From assembly GCA_003151555.1 (NCBI GenBank), contig PLXU01000129.1, positions 4,090-11,600 of the forward strand: DNA of 7,511 bases, given 5' to 3'. The notes below the pieces were generated by a model that was given only the letters and a program-made list of their open reading frames with translations, was not told the origin of the DNA and did no database searches. Source of the DNA: Acidimicrobiaceae bacterium. GTDB lineage: Bacteria; Actinomycetota; Acidimicrobiia; Acidimicrobiales; RAAP-2. The translations under genes and the position numbers were made by a program. How positions within the stretch are numbered: the first letter of the stretch is position 1; every line of letters starts with the position of its first letter. Positions 1-6,522 of this stretch are shown piece by piece.

Positions 1-1799
1 CGCTCTTCAAAATCCGCAAAGCCGTCGATGACGCGAGAGATATGGCCGCGGATCACCGCGTACTCGTCGCGCATGGCGCTCCAGCCAATGTCCTCGCCAA
101 AGAGCGCCGCGCCGAGGCCGCACACGATGGACACCTCGCTGCGCAGGTGTTCGGATCCCGGGTCGAGCCGTCCCCGGGTCGCGTGCACCATGCTCATGGT
201 GTCCTCCACGGTCACGAACTGCTCGCCCCCCGCCTGCACGTCGCGTTCACTGCGGCTCAGGCAGGGCAGCAGCAGTGCCTCGGCGCCGTGGTACAGGTGC
301 GACCGGTTCAACTTGGTGGCGACGTGGACCGTCAATGCGCAATTTTTCATGGCCGCCTCCGACACCGAGGTGTCGGAGGCGGCCGCGACAAAATTGCCGC
401 CCAGGGCGAAGAAGACGTCGATCTTGCCGTCGCGCATGGCGCGGATTGTTTCGACGGTGTCATATCCAGGGACCCGGGGCGGTTCGAATCCGAACTCGTC
501 ACGCAATCGATCGAGGAACTTGTCGCTCGCTTGTTCCCACACACCCATGGTGCGATCACCTTGCACGTTGCTGTGTCCGCGTATGGGCGAGGGTCCCGCT
601 CCCGGTCGACCGATGTTGCCGCGCAGGAGCAGAAAGTTCACTATCTCGCGGATGGTAGCGACCGCATTTCGATGCTGGGTGATCCCCATGGCCCAGCAGA
701 CGATGACGCTCTTGGCCGCCACCACCTCGGCCGCGAAGTCCTCTATCTGCGCGCGGGAAAGTCCGCTCTGTAATTCGATGACTGGCCATTCAAGATCGCG
801 CCACGCCTGGCACGCCTCGTCGAAGCCGTCGCAGTAGTTCTCGATGAATGAGGCGTCGAAGATCGTGCCGGGCGCGGCCTCTTCGAGAGCTAACAGGGTT
901 TTGTTGACGCCCGCGAACATCGCCAAATCGCCGTTGACCCGCACGGCAAGGTATTTGTCGGTCAGTTTTGTTCCACCACCAATGAGGCCTCGCGCGCTCT
1001 GGGGATTCTTGAATCGAACGAGACCGGCTTCGGGCAGCGGATTGGCGGTGACGATGCGCGCACCTCGCTTCTTCGCCTTTTCTAGGGCGCTCAGCATCCG
1101 GGGGTGATTGGTGCCCGGATTCTGGCCGACAATGACGATCAACTCCGCGTGCTCAGTGATGTCGTCGAGACTGACCACTCCTTTGCCCACACCGATCGTC
1201 TCAAAGAGGGCAGCGCCACTGGACTCGTGGCACATATTCGAACAGTCCGGCAGGTTGTTGGTGCCCAGTCGTCGGGCCAGCAGTTGGTAGAGGAATGCCG
1301 CCTCGTTGCTCGCACGACCACTGGTATAGAAAGCGGCTCGGTTCGGATCGGGCATCGCGTGCAGTCGCTCGGCGACGAGGCGCAACGCGTCGTCCCACGT
1401 GATCGGCGTGTAGTGCTGCGCCCCCGGTGCCAGGTACATGGGCTCCGTGAGCCGCCCGTGACGTTCCAGCAAATGATCGTCCTCTTCGCGCAGCTCGGCC
1501 ACGGAGTGATTGGCGAAGAACGATCGGCGCACGCGATCTCGGGTGGCTTCCCACCCGGCGGCCTTGGCGCCGTTTTCGCAGAACTCGGCGTGGCTCCTCG
1601 CCTCAGCGCTGGGATCCGCCCAGGCACAGCCTGGACAATCGAAACCGTCGGCCTGATTAAGTGAGAGCAACGTCCGCGCCCCGCGGCGTATCCCCATTTC
1701 ACTCACCGCGCCCTTTAACGCGTGGCCAATGGCCGGGAAACCCACCGCGGACGTCTTCGGTGCTTCTACCTTGAGCTCATCATCCGGATTAGCGGCCAT
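1..1799 (-). CDS. FdhF/YdeP-family molybdopterin oxidoreductase (formate dehydrogenase alpha-like), 3' end outside window
   Basis: I translated the minus strand codon by codon from 1799 to the left edge and found one uninterrupted frame of 599 residues. The protein is a bis-MGD molybdenum enzyme of the FdhF/YdeP group, probably a cytoplasmic redox enzyme. Near the N-terminus is DGFDCPGCAW (Cys55, Cys58), then EFCENG (Cys74): a CxxC...C arrangement with one Cys fewer than the classical 4Fe-4S site of FdhF. PDCSNMCHESSG carries Cys190-His191, aligning with the SeCys140-His141 pair of E. coli FdhF, so Cys is the likely molybdenum ligand. RGHSNVQGDRTMG carries Arg407, aligning with FdhF Arg333. 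The family is usually about 750 residues, so the C-terminal molybdopterin-dinucleotide-binding domain should lie off the left edge. The ATG at 1799 is the only usual start codon before an upstream in-frame stop (1874-1872), and GGGAG lies 6 nt upstream. The substrate is uncertain: members of this family are often annotated as formate dehydrogenase without biochemical proof. Confidence 0.93.
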   Translation of the reverse strand, partial: MAANPDDELKVEAPKTSAVGFPAIGHALKGAVSEMGIRRGARTLLSLNQADGFDCPGCAWADPSAEARSHAEFCENGAKAAGWEATRDRVRRSFFANHSVAELREEDDHLLERHGRLTEPMYLAPGAQHYTPITWDDALRLVAERLHAMPDPNRAAFYTSGRASNEAAFLYQLLARRLGTNNLPDCSNMCHESSGAALFETIGVGKGVVSLDDITEHAELIVIVGQNPGTNHPRMLSALEKAKKRGARIVTANPLPEAGLVRFKNPQSARGLIGGGTKLTDKYLAVRVNGDLAMFAGVNKTLLALEEAAPGTIFDASFIENYCDGFDEACQAWRDLEWPVIELQSGLSRAQIEDFAAEVVAAKSVIVCWAMGITQHRNAVATIREIVNFLLLRGNIGRPGAGPSPIRGHSNVQGDRTMGVWEQASDKFLDRLRDEFGFEPPRVPGYDTVETIRAMRDGKIDVFFALGGNFVAAASDTSVSEAAMKNCALTVHVATKLNRSHLYHGAEALLLPCLSRSERDVQAGGEQFVTVEDTMSMVHATRGRLDPGSEHLRSEVSIVCGLGAALFGEDIGWSAMRDEYAVIRGHISRVIDGFADFEE

Positions 1800-2161
1800 T
1801 TCTCGCTCCCGAACCTTCCAACGTGGCGATTCACGATCGAGGTTCCACCAAAAGGGACCTCTCCGGCGACACTACCGTAGGCAGCCAGGCGAGGTCGATA
1901 GTTTGGACCCTCGTGTTCTAGTGGCCGTTGCACGAGGGCACCACTTTGTTCGCCGTGTTGATCGTGAGCGGCAGCTTGCGTAGCCTGATTACTGAAGGCG
2001 AAGGTCATCCCAACCACCAGGGGTAAAAGGGATCCCGCCTAATCTGGTAGTCGCTTGTTGACTTTCTTCTGTCTTGGGGGCAGACCAAAGCGAACAGGAA
2101 ACTGAACACGACGTCGCGGAAACCGAAGTGACTCGGAGGCCTGCGTGAAAGACTCGGCACT
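1800..2161. other. Divergent intergenic region between the molybdoenzyme and ABC module 1
   Basis: These 362 bp must hold the promoters of two divergent genes. I see no convincing coding sequence: the open frames here are antisense to, or run into, the flanking genes. Candidate elements are a TTGACT hexamer at 2058-2063 (plus strand) with no good -10 partner at normal spacing, an 8-bp palindrome GGGATCCC at 2029-2036, and an odd-centred dyad CTAC-C-GTAG at 1872-1880. None is strong enough to call as an operator. GGAGG at 2135-2139 sits 22 nt before the ATG at 2162, too far for a normal ribosome binding site. Confidence 0.6.
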
Positions 2162-3604
2162 ATGACGCACCCCGCGACCCTGAGGATCGCTCGCCGCCGC
2201 GGGAAAATGAATACCTCCAGGCGCGGCCGCGCCTGGAGCGTCCTCCTGGACGGCATAAACGTCGGTTCCATCGTGAACGAACAGACGCTCGACCTGTCTA
2301 TGGAGCCCGGTCGCCACACCCTGCGACTGCGCTCCACGAGGTATCTTCTCAGTCCCGAGCAATCCTTCGACGCCTTCGACGATCAAACTCTCGGCTACGT
2401 GTGCGAACCGCGCTCGCTCAGTCCGATTATCTTTACCCGATGGCTGGTCTGGCTGCTCATCTCGATGGTGAACCACAATCTCTGGATAAGTCTCCAACCT
2501 GACGACAACCTCTCGGTCGACCCCACGTACGAGAGCGCCCGCACACGATCGATCACGCCGAGTCACTCGCGCGCCGATGAGACGGCGCCGCCGGCCGCGG
2601 CCGTGTTGGTGCACGATACGCGAGCCGCCCCGGTCGCCCACGTCGCGGCGGCCGGCTCAACGACGGAGTTCGCCCTAGAGGTCAAGGACCTCTCCAAACG
2701 ATTTGGTGAAAGGACCGCCTTCTCAGAGGTCTCCTTTAACGTCGGCTACGGCGAGGTCTTCGGTTTCCTCGGCCCCAACGGTGCCGGCAAGACCACCACC
2801 GTTCGCACGCTCGGCACCTTGATCGCGCCCACGTCGGGATCGGCCCTGGTGGCGGGAATCCCGCTCAGCCCCGAGAACGGGGTGGAGATCCGCCAACGAA
2901 TTGCGATCATGCCCGAATCACCCGGGCTCTACCTGCGACTGAGCGTGGCCGAGAATTTGAAGTACTTCGCCGGTCTCTACGGCTTGCACCACGCCGAGAA
3001 ACGAATCGACGACGCCCTCGCCGCCGTCAACCTCCTCGACCGGGCGTCGGACCTTTGTGGTGGCTTATCCAAGGGCCTGCGCCAGCGCGTGGGCCTCGCG
3101 CGCACGCTACTCAGCGACCCCGCGATCATGTTCCTCGACGAGCCAACAGCCGGTCTCGACCCCGTGGCCTCGCTCGAAGTACACAATTTGATCATTGGCC
3201 TACGCCAGAAGGGAGTCACCATTTTTCTCACCACGCACCGCCTCGACGAGGCCGAGAAACTCTGCGACCGAGTGGCCATCATGAACACCAAGCTGCGCAC
3301 GGTGGGACGCCCGTCCGAATTGCGAGATCAGCTCTTTTCGCGGTCGCTCGTCGTGCGGACCCTCGCCACGCTACGCGACCCCAAGGAACTCTTTTCGCGA
3401 ATCCCCGCGATCGACGACTGGCGCGTGGACGATTCGGGCGCCTACGTTCTCACCGTGTCCGACCCCAAAGTCGCCGCGCCGGAGATTGCGCGCGCGCTCG
3501 TGGGCGACGGCGCTGACATCCTGTTCATTGGTGAGTCACAACACTCCCTCGAAGACGTGTACCTTGAGTTGATTGCCGACGACGTACAAGTGCGCCGATC
3601 ATGA
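2162..3604 (+). CDS. ABC transporter ATP-binding protein with N-terminal PEGA-like beta domain and hydrophobic segment
   Basis: This 480-residue protein is the energy-supplying subunit of an ABC-2 type exporter, but has about 165 residues before its ATPase domain. Residues 5-85 look like a small beta-sandwich domain (VLLDGINVGSI, then MEPGRHTLRLRS), resembling the PEGA-like or 'DG.xVG..PGRHTLRLR' domains of actinobacterial proteins. Residues 88-111 are hydrophobic (IIFTRWLVWLLISM) and could lie in or on the membrane. Residues 112-167 are a Pro/Ala/Ser-rich linker. The nucleotide-binding domain runs from about 170: Walker A GPNGAGKT 204-211, Glu252 at the usual Q-loop glutamine position, signature LSKGLRQR 302-309, Walker B with catalytic Glu327, D-loop GLDP 331-334 and switch His359. 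All catalytic elements are intact. Residues after about 385 form the C-terminal extension usual in this exporter class. The ATG at 2162 is the first start after an in-frame stop at 2129-2131; its ribosome binding site is weak (GAAAG at 2147-2151). The stop overlaps the permease start. The substrate is unknown. Confidence 0.92.
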   Translation: MTHPATLRIARRRGKMNTSRRGRAWSVLLDGINVGSIVNEQTLDLSMEPGRHTLRLRSTRYLLSPEQSFDAFDDQTLGYVCEPRSLSPIIFTRWLVWLLISMVNHNLWISLQPDDNLSVDPTYESARTRSITPSHSRADETAPPAAAVLVHDTRAAPVAHVAAAGSTTEFALEVKDLSKRFGERTAFSEVSFNVGYGEVFGFLGPNGAGKTTTVRTLGTLIAPTSGSALVAGIPLSPENGVEIRQRIAIMPESPGLYLRLSVAENLKYFAGLYGLHHAEKRIDDALAAVNLLDRASDLCGGLSKGLRQRVGLARTLLSDPAIMFLDEPTAGLDPVASLEVHNLIIGLRQKGVTIFLTTHRLDEAEKLCDRVAIMNTKLRTVGRPSELRDQLFSRSLVVRTLATLRDPKELFSRIPAIDDWRVDDSGAYVLTVSDPKVAAPEIARALVGDGADILFIGESQHSLEDVYLELIADDVQVRRS

Positions 3605-4347
3605 TGGGCCTCGACGCGACACGCGTGCGTGCCGTCATTCGCAAGGAGTTAACGGACTATCGTCGCAAGCGCTCCATCGTGGTGACCATGATCGTCATGC
3701 CGTTGCTATTCCTCGTAGAACCGATTGTCGCGATTTTTGTCGCCCCACCTACGGAACCACCGCCGGCCATGGACAAGTTCGTTGTCCTGCCTCTCCTCTA
3801 CATGCTCTTGATCGCGGTCATCATGCCGAGCACACTCGCCGCGTACACCGTCGTTGGCGAGCGCGAGCAAGGCACGCTCGAGCCCACGCTCACCACGCCG
3901 CTGAGCGAACAGGAGTTCATCCTGGGCAAATCGGCTGCGGTCTTAATCCCCTCAGTGGCGCTCTGTTACGCGGTCTACGGGGTTTTCCTCTTGGCCGTGG
4001 AGGCCTCCGCAAAACGCGCCGTCGCCGCGGCCGTTTTCCACGACCGCCCGACGCTGCTCGCATTGTTCGTCTTCGCGCCCTTGGTGGCCGGCTGGGCCGT
4101 GGTCGTCGGTTTGGCGGTCTCCGTCAGGGCCACCGAGGTTCGCGTGGCGCAGCAGTTGGGCACGCTCGCTAGTTTGCCGATGATCGTGGTGATCATTCTT
4201 CTGATTTCCGGCGTCATCCATCCGACGTTCGTCGCTGCGGCCGAGTACGCCGTTGGAATTCTCGTGGCCGACCTCTTGATGTTACGGATCGTCGCTCGGA
4301 TGTTCAATCGCGAGCGACTCGTGACGGGTGCCAAGGCCACTCGTTGA
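3601..4347 (+). CDS. ABC-2 type transporter permease (module 1)
   Basis: A 248-residue integral membrane protein that should form the transmembrane path for the ATPase encoded just upstream. Its ATG overlaps the ATPase stop as ATGA (3601-3604), which points to translational coupling; a second ATG at 3604 could also serve. I count about six hydrophobic segments, near residues 26-48, 60-82, 111-133, 151-174, 187-206 and 209-231. The N-terminus before the first segment is charged (VIRKELTDYRRKRS), as is usual for the cytoplasmic coupling helix of this fold. Between segments 2 and 3 is GEREQGTLE...TPLSEQEFILGK (residues 86-110), the cytoplasmic loop typical of ABC-2 permeases. No large extracellular domain is present: the loop after segment 1 is only about 11 residues and proline-rich. 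The family is certain; the substrate (drug, ion, lipid or peptide) cannot be read from the sequence. Confidence 0.92.
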   Translation: MMGLDATRVRAVIRKELTDYRRKRSIVVTMIVMPLLFLVEPIVAIFVAPPTEPPPAMDKFVVLPLLYMLLIAVIMPSTLAAYTVVGEREQGTLEPTLTTPLSEQEFILGKSAAVLIPSVALCYAVYGVFLLAVEASAKRAVAAAVFHDRPTLLALFVFAPLVAGWAVVVGLAVSVRATEVRVAQQLGTLASLPMIVVIILLISGVIHPTFVAAAEYAVGILVADLLMLRIVARMFNRERLVTGAKATR

Positions 4348-4564
4348 CGTAGCCCAGCCCCGGTCCAGGAACGCAACGACCACGTGACGAGATGTCCACT
4401 CGCGGCGAGTGAAGGTCATCTCCCCATTCAACTTCCACGTGCTGCCAAGGTCGTTGGAGGGAAATCTCCTTCCAGGCGAGCATCACCATAATGTCATCTT
4501 GTCGTACAGAACGAAGTGGACGCGGCGACCGTAAGGCATACAAAGTGAACACGCGCTGACGCAT
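4304..4564 (-). CDS. Doubtful small hypothetical ORF, antisense to the end of the module 1 permease gene
   Basis: An 86-codon open frame covers most of the gap between the two ABC modules and runs 44 bases into the permease 3' end on the opposite strand. Residues 25-45 or so have a plausible protein-like composition (MVMLAWKEISLQRPW, then HVEVEWGDD), which is why it is recorded. Against it, I see no ribosome binding site before the ATG at 4564, I recognise no family, and the C-terminal half is rich in Arg, Pro and Gly like chance frames in GC-rich DNA. An internal ATG (in MVMLAW) could be the true start. It could be a small gene, a decayed gene or a chance frame. Confidence 0.2.
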   Translation of the reverse strand: MRQRVFTLYALRSPRPLRSVRQDDIMVMLAWKEISLQRPWQHVEVEWGDDLHSPRVDISSRGRCVPGPGLGYVNEWPWHPSRVARD

Positions 4565-4684
4565 GGGCGAACCAAATTATCGCGTTTCTTAGGCGACGTC
4601 ATTACGCGATGCGTTGGTGACTTCACTTTCGGTGATGTTGATTCGTCGTAGACTCCCAGGGGCAGCGAAAGCGAGCGTGAACAA
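4348..4684. other. Intergenic region between the two ABC modules
   Basis: This 337-bp gap separates the two transporter modules and is long enough to give module 2 its own promoter. It holds a GC-rich dyad (4397-4411), two CACGTG hexamers (4381-4386 and 4436-4441), an ACGCAT/ATGCGT inverted pair (4559-4564 and 4609-4614) and GTGA-CT-TCAC (4617-4626) before the module 2 start. The last is placed where an operator could lie, but that is inference. I find no confident -35/-10 pair and no plus-strand gene. Confidence 0.5.
4397..4411. repeat. Short perfect dyad downstream of module 1
   Basis: CACTCGC and GCGAGTG flank a single G, about 50 nt after the permease stop. As RNA it could form a six-pair stem with a CGG loop. 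GATG at 4391-4394 and CATC at 4417-4420 extend it imperfectly. There is no following T-run, so it is a poor intrinsic terminator; a protein-binding dyad or mRNA 3'-end hairpin is equally possible. Confidence 0.4.
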
Positions 4685-5581
4685 GTGGCCTACGTAGTGC
4701 AAAGCGATTCACTGACAAAAAAGTACGGCAGTATCCTGGCCGTCGACGATCTGTCGTTCAAGATCGAGTCCGGTACCATCACCGGGTTCCTGGGCCCGAA
4801 CGGTGCGGGAAAGACGACCACGCTAAGAATGCTGTTGGGACTGGCAAACCCCACCAGCGGTCACGCCACCATCTTTGACAAGCCCTACGAGTCCCTGGAG
4901 ACCCCGGCCCTGCGGGTGGGAGCGGTACTCGAGGCCACCGATTTTCATCCCGGGCGTTCAGGCCGCGACCACCTGAGAACATTGAGCCAAGCCGTGGGAC
5001 TGCCCGACGCCAGGGTCGACGAAGTGCTCGGCGTCGTTGAGCTCCAGAGCGCGGCCAAGCGACGGGTGAAGGGCTATTCGCTCGGCATGCGCCAACGCCT
5101 GGGCCTCGCCGCGGCGTTGCTCGGCAACCCGGATCTGCTCGTGCTCGACGAACCGGCGAACGGACTGGACCCCGAAGGCGTGCGCTGGCTTCGAGATTTC
5201 TTGCGCGATTTTGCCTCGGGCGGTCGCACGGTGCTGATATCGAGTCACGTGCTCGCCGAGGTCGCCCAAACCGTGGACCAGGTGCTGATCATCAACCACG
5301 GTCGCCTCGTCACCGAATCGTCCCTCGACGATCTGACGGCGCGCGTCGGCGGATCGGTTCGAGTGCGCAGCCCTCAACTAACCCAGTTAGCTGAGGCGCT
5401 GCAGCGCGAGGGCATCAGTTCAACGCAAAGCAATGACCACGCCCTGCTCGCGCTGGGCACCACCAGTGAACAAGTCGGCGACATCTGCTTCGCCGCCGGT
5501 GTGGCGATCCACGAGCTCGTCACCGAAGGATCTTCGCTCGAAGAAGTCTTCCTCGACCTCACCTCGGGGGAGGCATCGTGA
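4685..5581 (+). CDS. ABC transporter ATP-binding protein, BcrA-like (module 2)
   Basis: A 298-residue cytoplasmic ATPase of the type that powers two-gene ABC-2 exporters, including the bacitracin-resistance (BcrA) group. It has no N-terminal extension, unlike the module 1 ATPase. In order: A-loop region KKYGS (12-16), Walker A GPNGAGKT 37-44, VLEATDF with Glu83 at the Q-loop position, signature YSLGMRQR 131-138, Walker B LLVLDEP 151-157 with Glu156, D-loop GLDPEG 160-165 and switch His188. Residues after about 215 form the C-terminal extension, ending in the SSLEEVFLDLT motif common to this family. The GTG at 4685 is the first usual start after an in-frame stop at 4649-4651; a second in-frame GTG at 4697 is possible, and neither has a strong ribosome binding site. 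The stop overlaps the next gene by GTGA. Close homologues often act in antibiotic or peptide self-protection, but the substrate here is unknown. Confidence 0.92.
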   Translation: MAYVVQSDSLTKKYGSILAVDDLSFKIESGTITGFLGPNGAGKTTTLRMLLGLANPTSGHATIFDKPYESLETPALRVGAVLEATDFHPGRSGRDHLRTLSQAVGLPDARVDEVLGVVELQSAAKRRVKGYSLGMRQRLGLAAALLGNPDLLVLDEPANGLDPEGVRWLRDFLRDFASGGRTVLISSHVLAEVAQTVDQVLIINHGRLVTESSLDDLTARVGGSVRVRSPQLTQLAEALQREGISSTQSNDHALLALGTTSEQVGDICFAAGVAIHELVTEGSSLEEVFLDLTSGEAS

Positions 5582-6312
5582 ACCATCAATTGAAGGCCGA
5601 GGTGCTCAAGATCCGGTCGACGCGAACCACCATGGGCCTGTTGCTCGGACTCATCGCGCTCGCGCTTCTGTTCACCATTCTCACCTGCACGTTGTCACCC
5701 ACTTCCCAAGTCATCACCGAACAGGATCAGGTTGGATTGCTGAGCTTCGGCAGTATCGCGGGCGTCTTCGCGGCACTCGCGGGAATCATGTTGGTCACGA
5801 GTGAGTACCGCTTCGGCACGATCCGACCTACGTTTCTGTTCAACCCCAGCCGCCGTCGTTTATTCGGGTCGAAGATCGCCGCGGGGGCCTTGGCCGGTCT
5901 CGTCTTCGGCATCATTGGTGAAGGGCTCGTTTTTGGGATTGGCATCATCATCCTGAAGGCTCGTGGGATTCCCATTACCATGAGCGCCGGCAACATCACG
6001 GTGTTGATTGCGGGAGCGATTGTCGGCACGGCCCTGTGGGGCATTCTCGGGGTGGGACTGGGCGCCGTCGTTCCCAACCAAGTGGGCGCGGTGATTTCGT
6101 TGCTGGCGTGGGGCTTTGTCGTCGAGAACCTGGTGTTTGGATTTTTGCCGTCCATCGGGCGATTCCTGCCCGTGCACGCACAAGACTCAATGATGGGTCT
6201 CACGACTCAACACCTGCTGCCCGGCGACGGTGGCGTCGCCGTGCTCGTCGTGTGGACCGTGGCGCTCGCCAGCATTGGACTCACCATGCTCAAGGGTCGC
6301 GACGTAAATTAG
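5578..6312 (+). CDS. ABC-2 family transporter permease (module 2)
   Basis: A 244-residue membrane protein that should pair with the BcrA-like ATPase encoded immediately before it. It starts with GTG in a GTGA overlap with the ATPase stop, and a strong purine-rich ribosome binding site (GGGGGAGG, 5566-5573) lies 4 nt upstream, within the ATPase gene; both support this start and coupled translation. About six hydrophobic segments are visible, near residues 17-38, 52-73, 99-126, 131-154, 157-180 and 217-238. The N-terminus (LKAEVLKIRSTRTT) is the short amphipathic cytoplasmic helix typical of this group. TSEYRFGTIRPTFLFNPSR (74-92), followed by RRLFGSKI, is the conserved cytoplasmic loop between segments 2 and 3, seen in BcrB-like and related ABC-2 permeases. 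The sequence is rich in Gly within segments 3-5. The gene is followed by 98 nt and then a strong hairpin that should end the transcript. Family assignment is firm; transported substrate unknown. Confidence 0.9.
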   Translation: MNHQLKAEVLKIRSTRTTMGLLLGLIALALLFTILTCTLSPTSQVITEQDQVGLLSFGSIAGVFAALAGIMLVTSEYRFGTIRPTFLFNPSRRRLFGSKIAAGALAGLVFGIIGEGLVFGIGIIILKARGIPITMSAGNITVLIAGAIVGTALWGILGVGLGAVVPNQVGAVISLLAWGFVVENLVFGFLPSIGRFLPVHAQDSMMGLTTQHLLPGDGGVAVLVVWTVALASIGLTMLKGRDVN

Positions 6313-6329
6313 TCTGCCGTACAGGTTCT

Positions 6330-6376
6330 AAGTGACTCCACTGACGCGACGCGCTGCGTGTCCAAGTCAGTCACTT
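6330..6376. repeat. Inverted repeat after module 2
   Basis: AAGTGACT at 6330-6337 is repeated as AGTCACTT at 6369-6376, giving an 8-bp stem around 31 nt; inside, ACGC-GCT-GCGT can form a second small stem. It follows the permease stop by 17 nt and has no T-run. It may be a first 3'-end hairpin ahead of the stronger terminator, or chance. Confidence 0.35.
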
Positions 6377-6410
6377 CGATGATGACGCGAAACAGAAAAC
6401 CGAAGTCTTC

Positions 6411-6485
6411 GTGGTCGAGGTCAATGCACTCGGCGCTCTCGCGGCGGCGAGGCCATTGACCTCGACCACCTTGTTTATTTTCTTT
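6411..6485. terminator. Bidirectional intrinsic terminator between converging genes
   Basis: GTGGTCGAGGTCAATG (6411-6426) is matched perfectly by CATTGACCTCGACCAC (6454-6469), a 16-bp stem around a 27-nt loop. The loop holds its own stem, CTCGC-GGCG-GCGAG (6438-6451). On the plus strand the stem is followed by a T-rich tract (6470-6485), so it fits an intrinsic terminator for module 2. On the minus strand it lies 54 nt past the stress-protein stop and is followed by a shorter T-run (TTTTC), so it probably stops that transcript as well. The odd-centred palindrome CGAAG-T-CTTCG (6401-6411) abuts its left side. Confidence 0.8.
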
Positions 6486-6522
6486 CCACTACGACCGCAC
6501 CCTACGTTGGTGAGGGCTCGAC

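Noticed and set aside
42..773. Long plus-strand open frames over the first 850 bases
   Set aside because: They are antisense to the molybdoenzyme, whose frame is continuous and carries clear family motifs. Their products are rich in Arg, His and Ala and match nothing I recognise.
1104..1664. Open frames of about 186 codons on both strands at 1104-1702
   Set aside because: Both are out of frame with the molybdoenzyme, which explains the region fully.
1766..2017. Minus-strand small ORF upstream of the molybdoenzyme
   Set aside because: It overlaps the molybdoenzyme start in another frame, has no visible ribosome binding site, and I recognise no motif.
2058..2086. TTGACT as the -35 of a module 1 promoter
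   Set aside because: At 16-18 nt spacing the downstream hexamers (around CAGACC) do not resemble a -10 element, so it is not called as a promoter.
2039..2641. A 200-codon minus-strand frame over the start of the module 1 ATPase
   Set aside because: The plus strand here encodes a recognisable beta-rich domain in frame with a complete ABC ATPase. The antisense product is Arg/Gly-rich with no motif.
3573..4172. A 199-codon plus-strand frame within the module 1 permease
   Set aside because: It is an Arg/His/Gly-rich shifted frame of the permease gene, which has clear membrane segments in its own frame.
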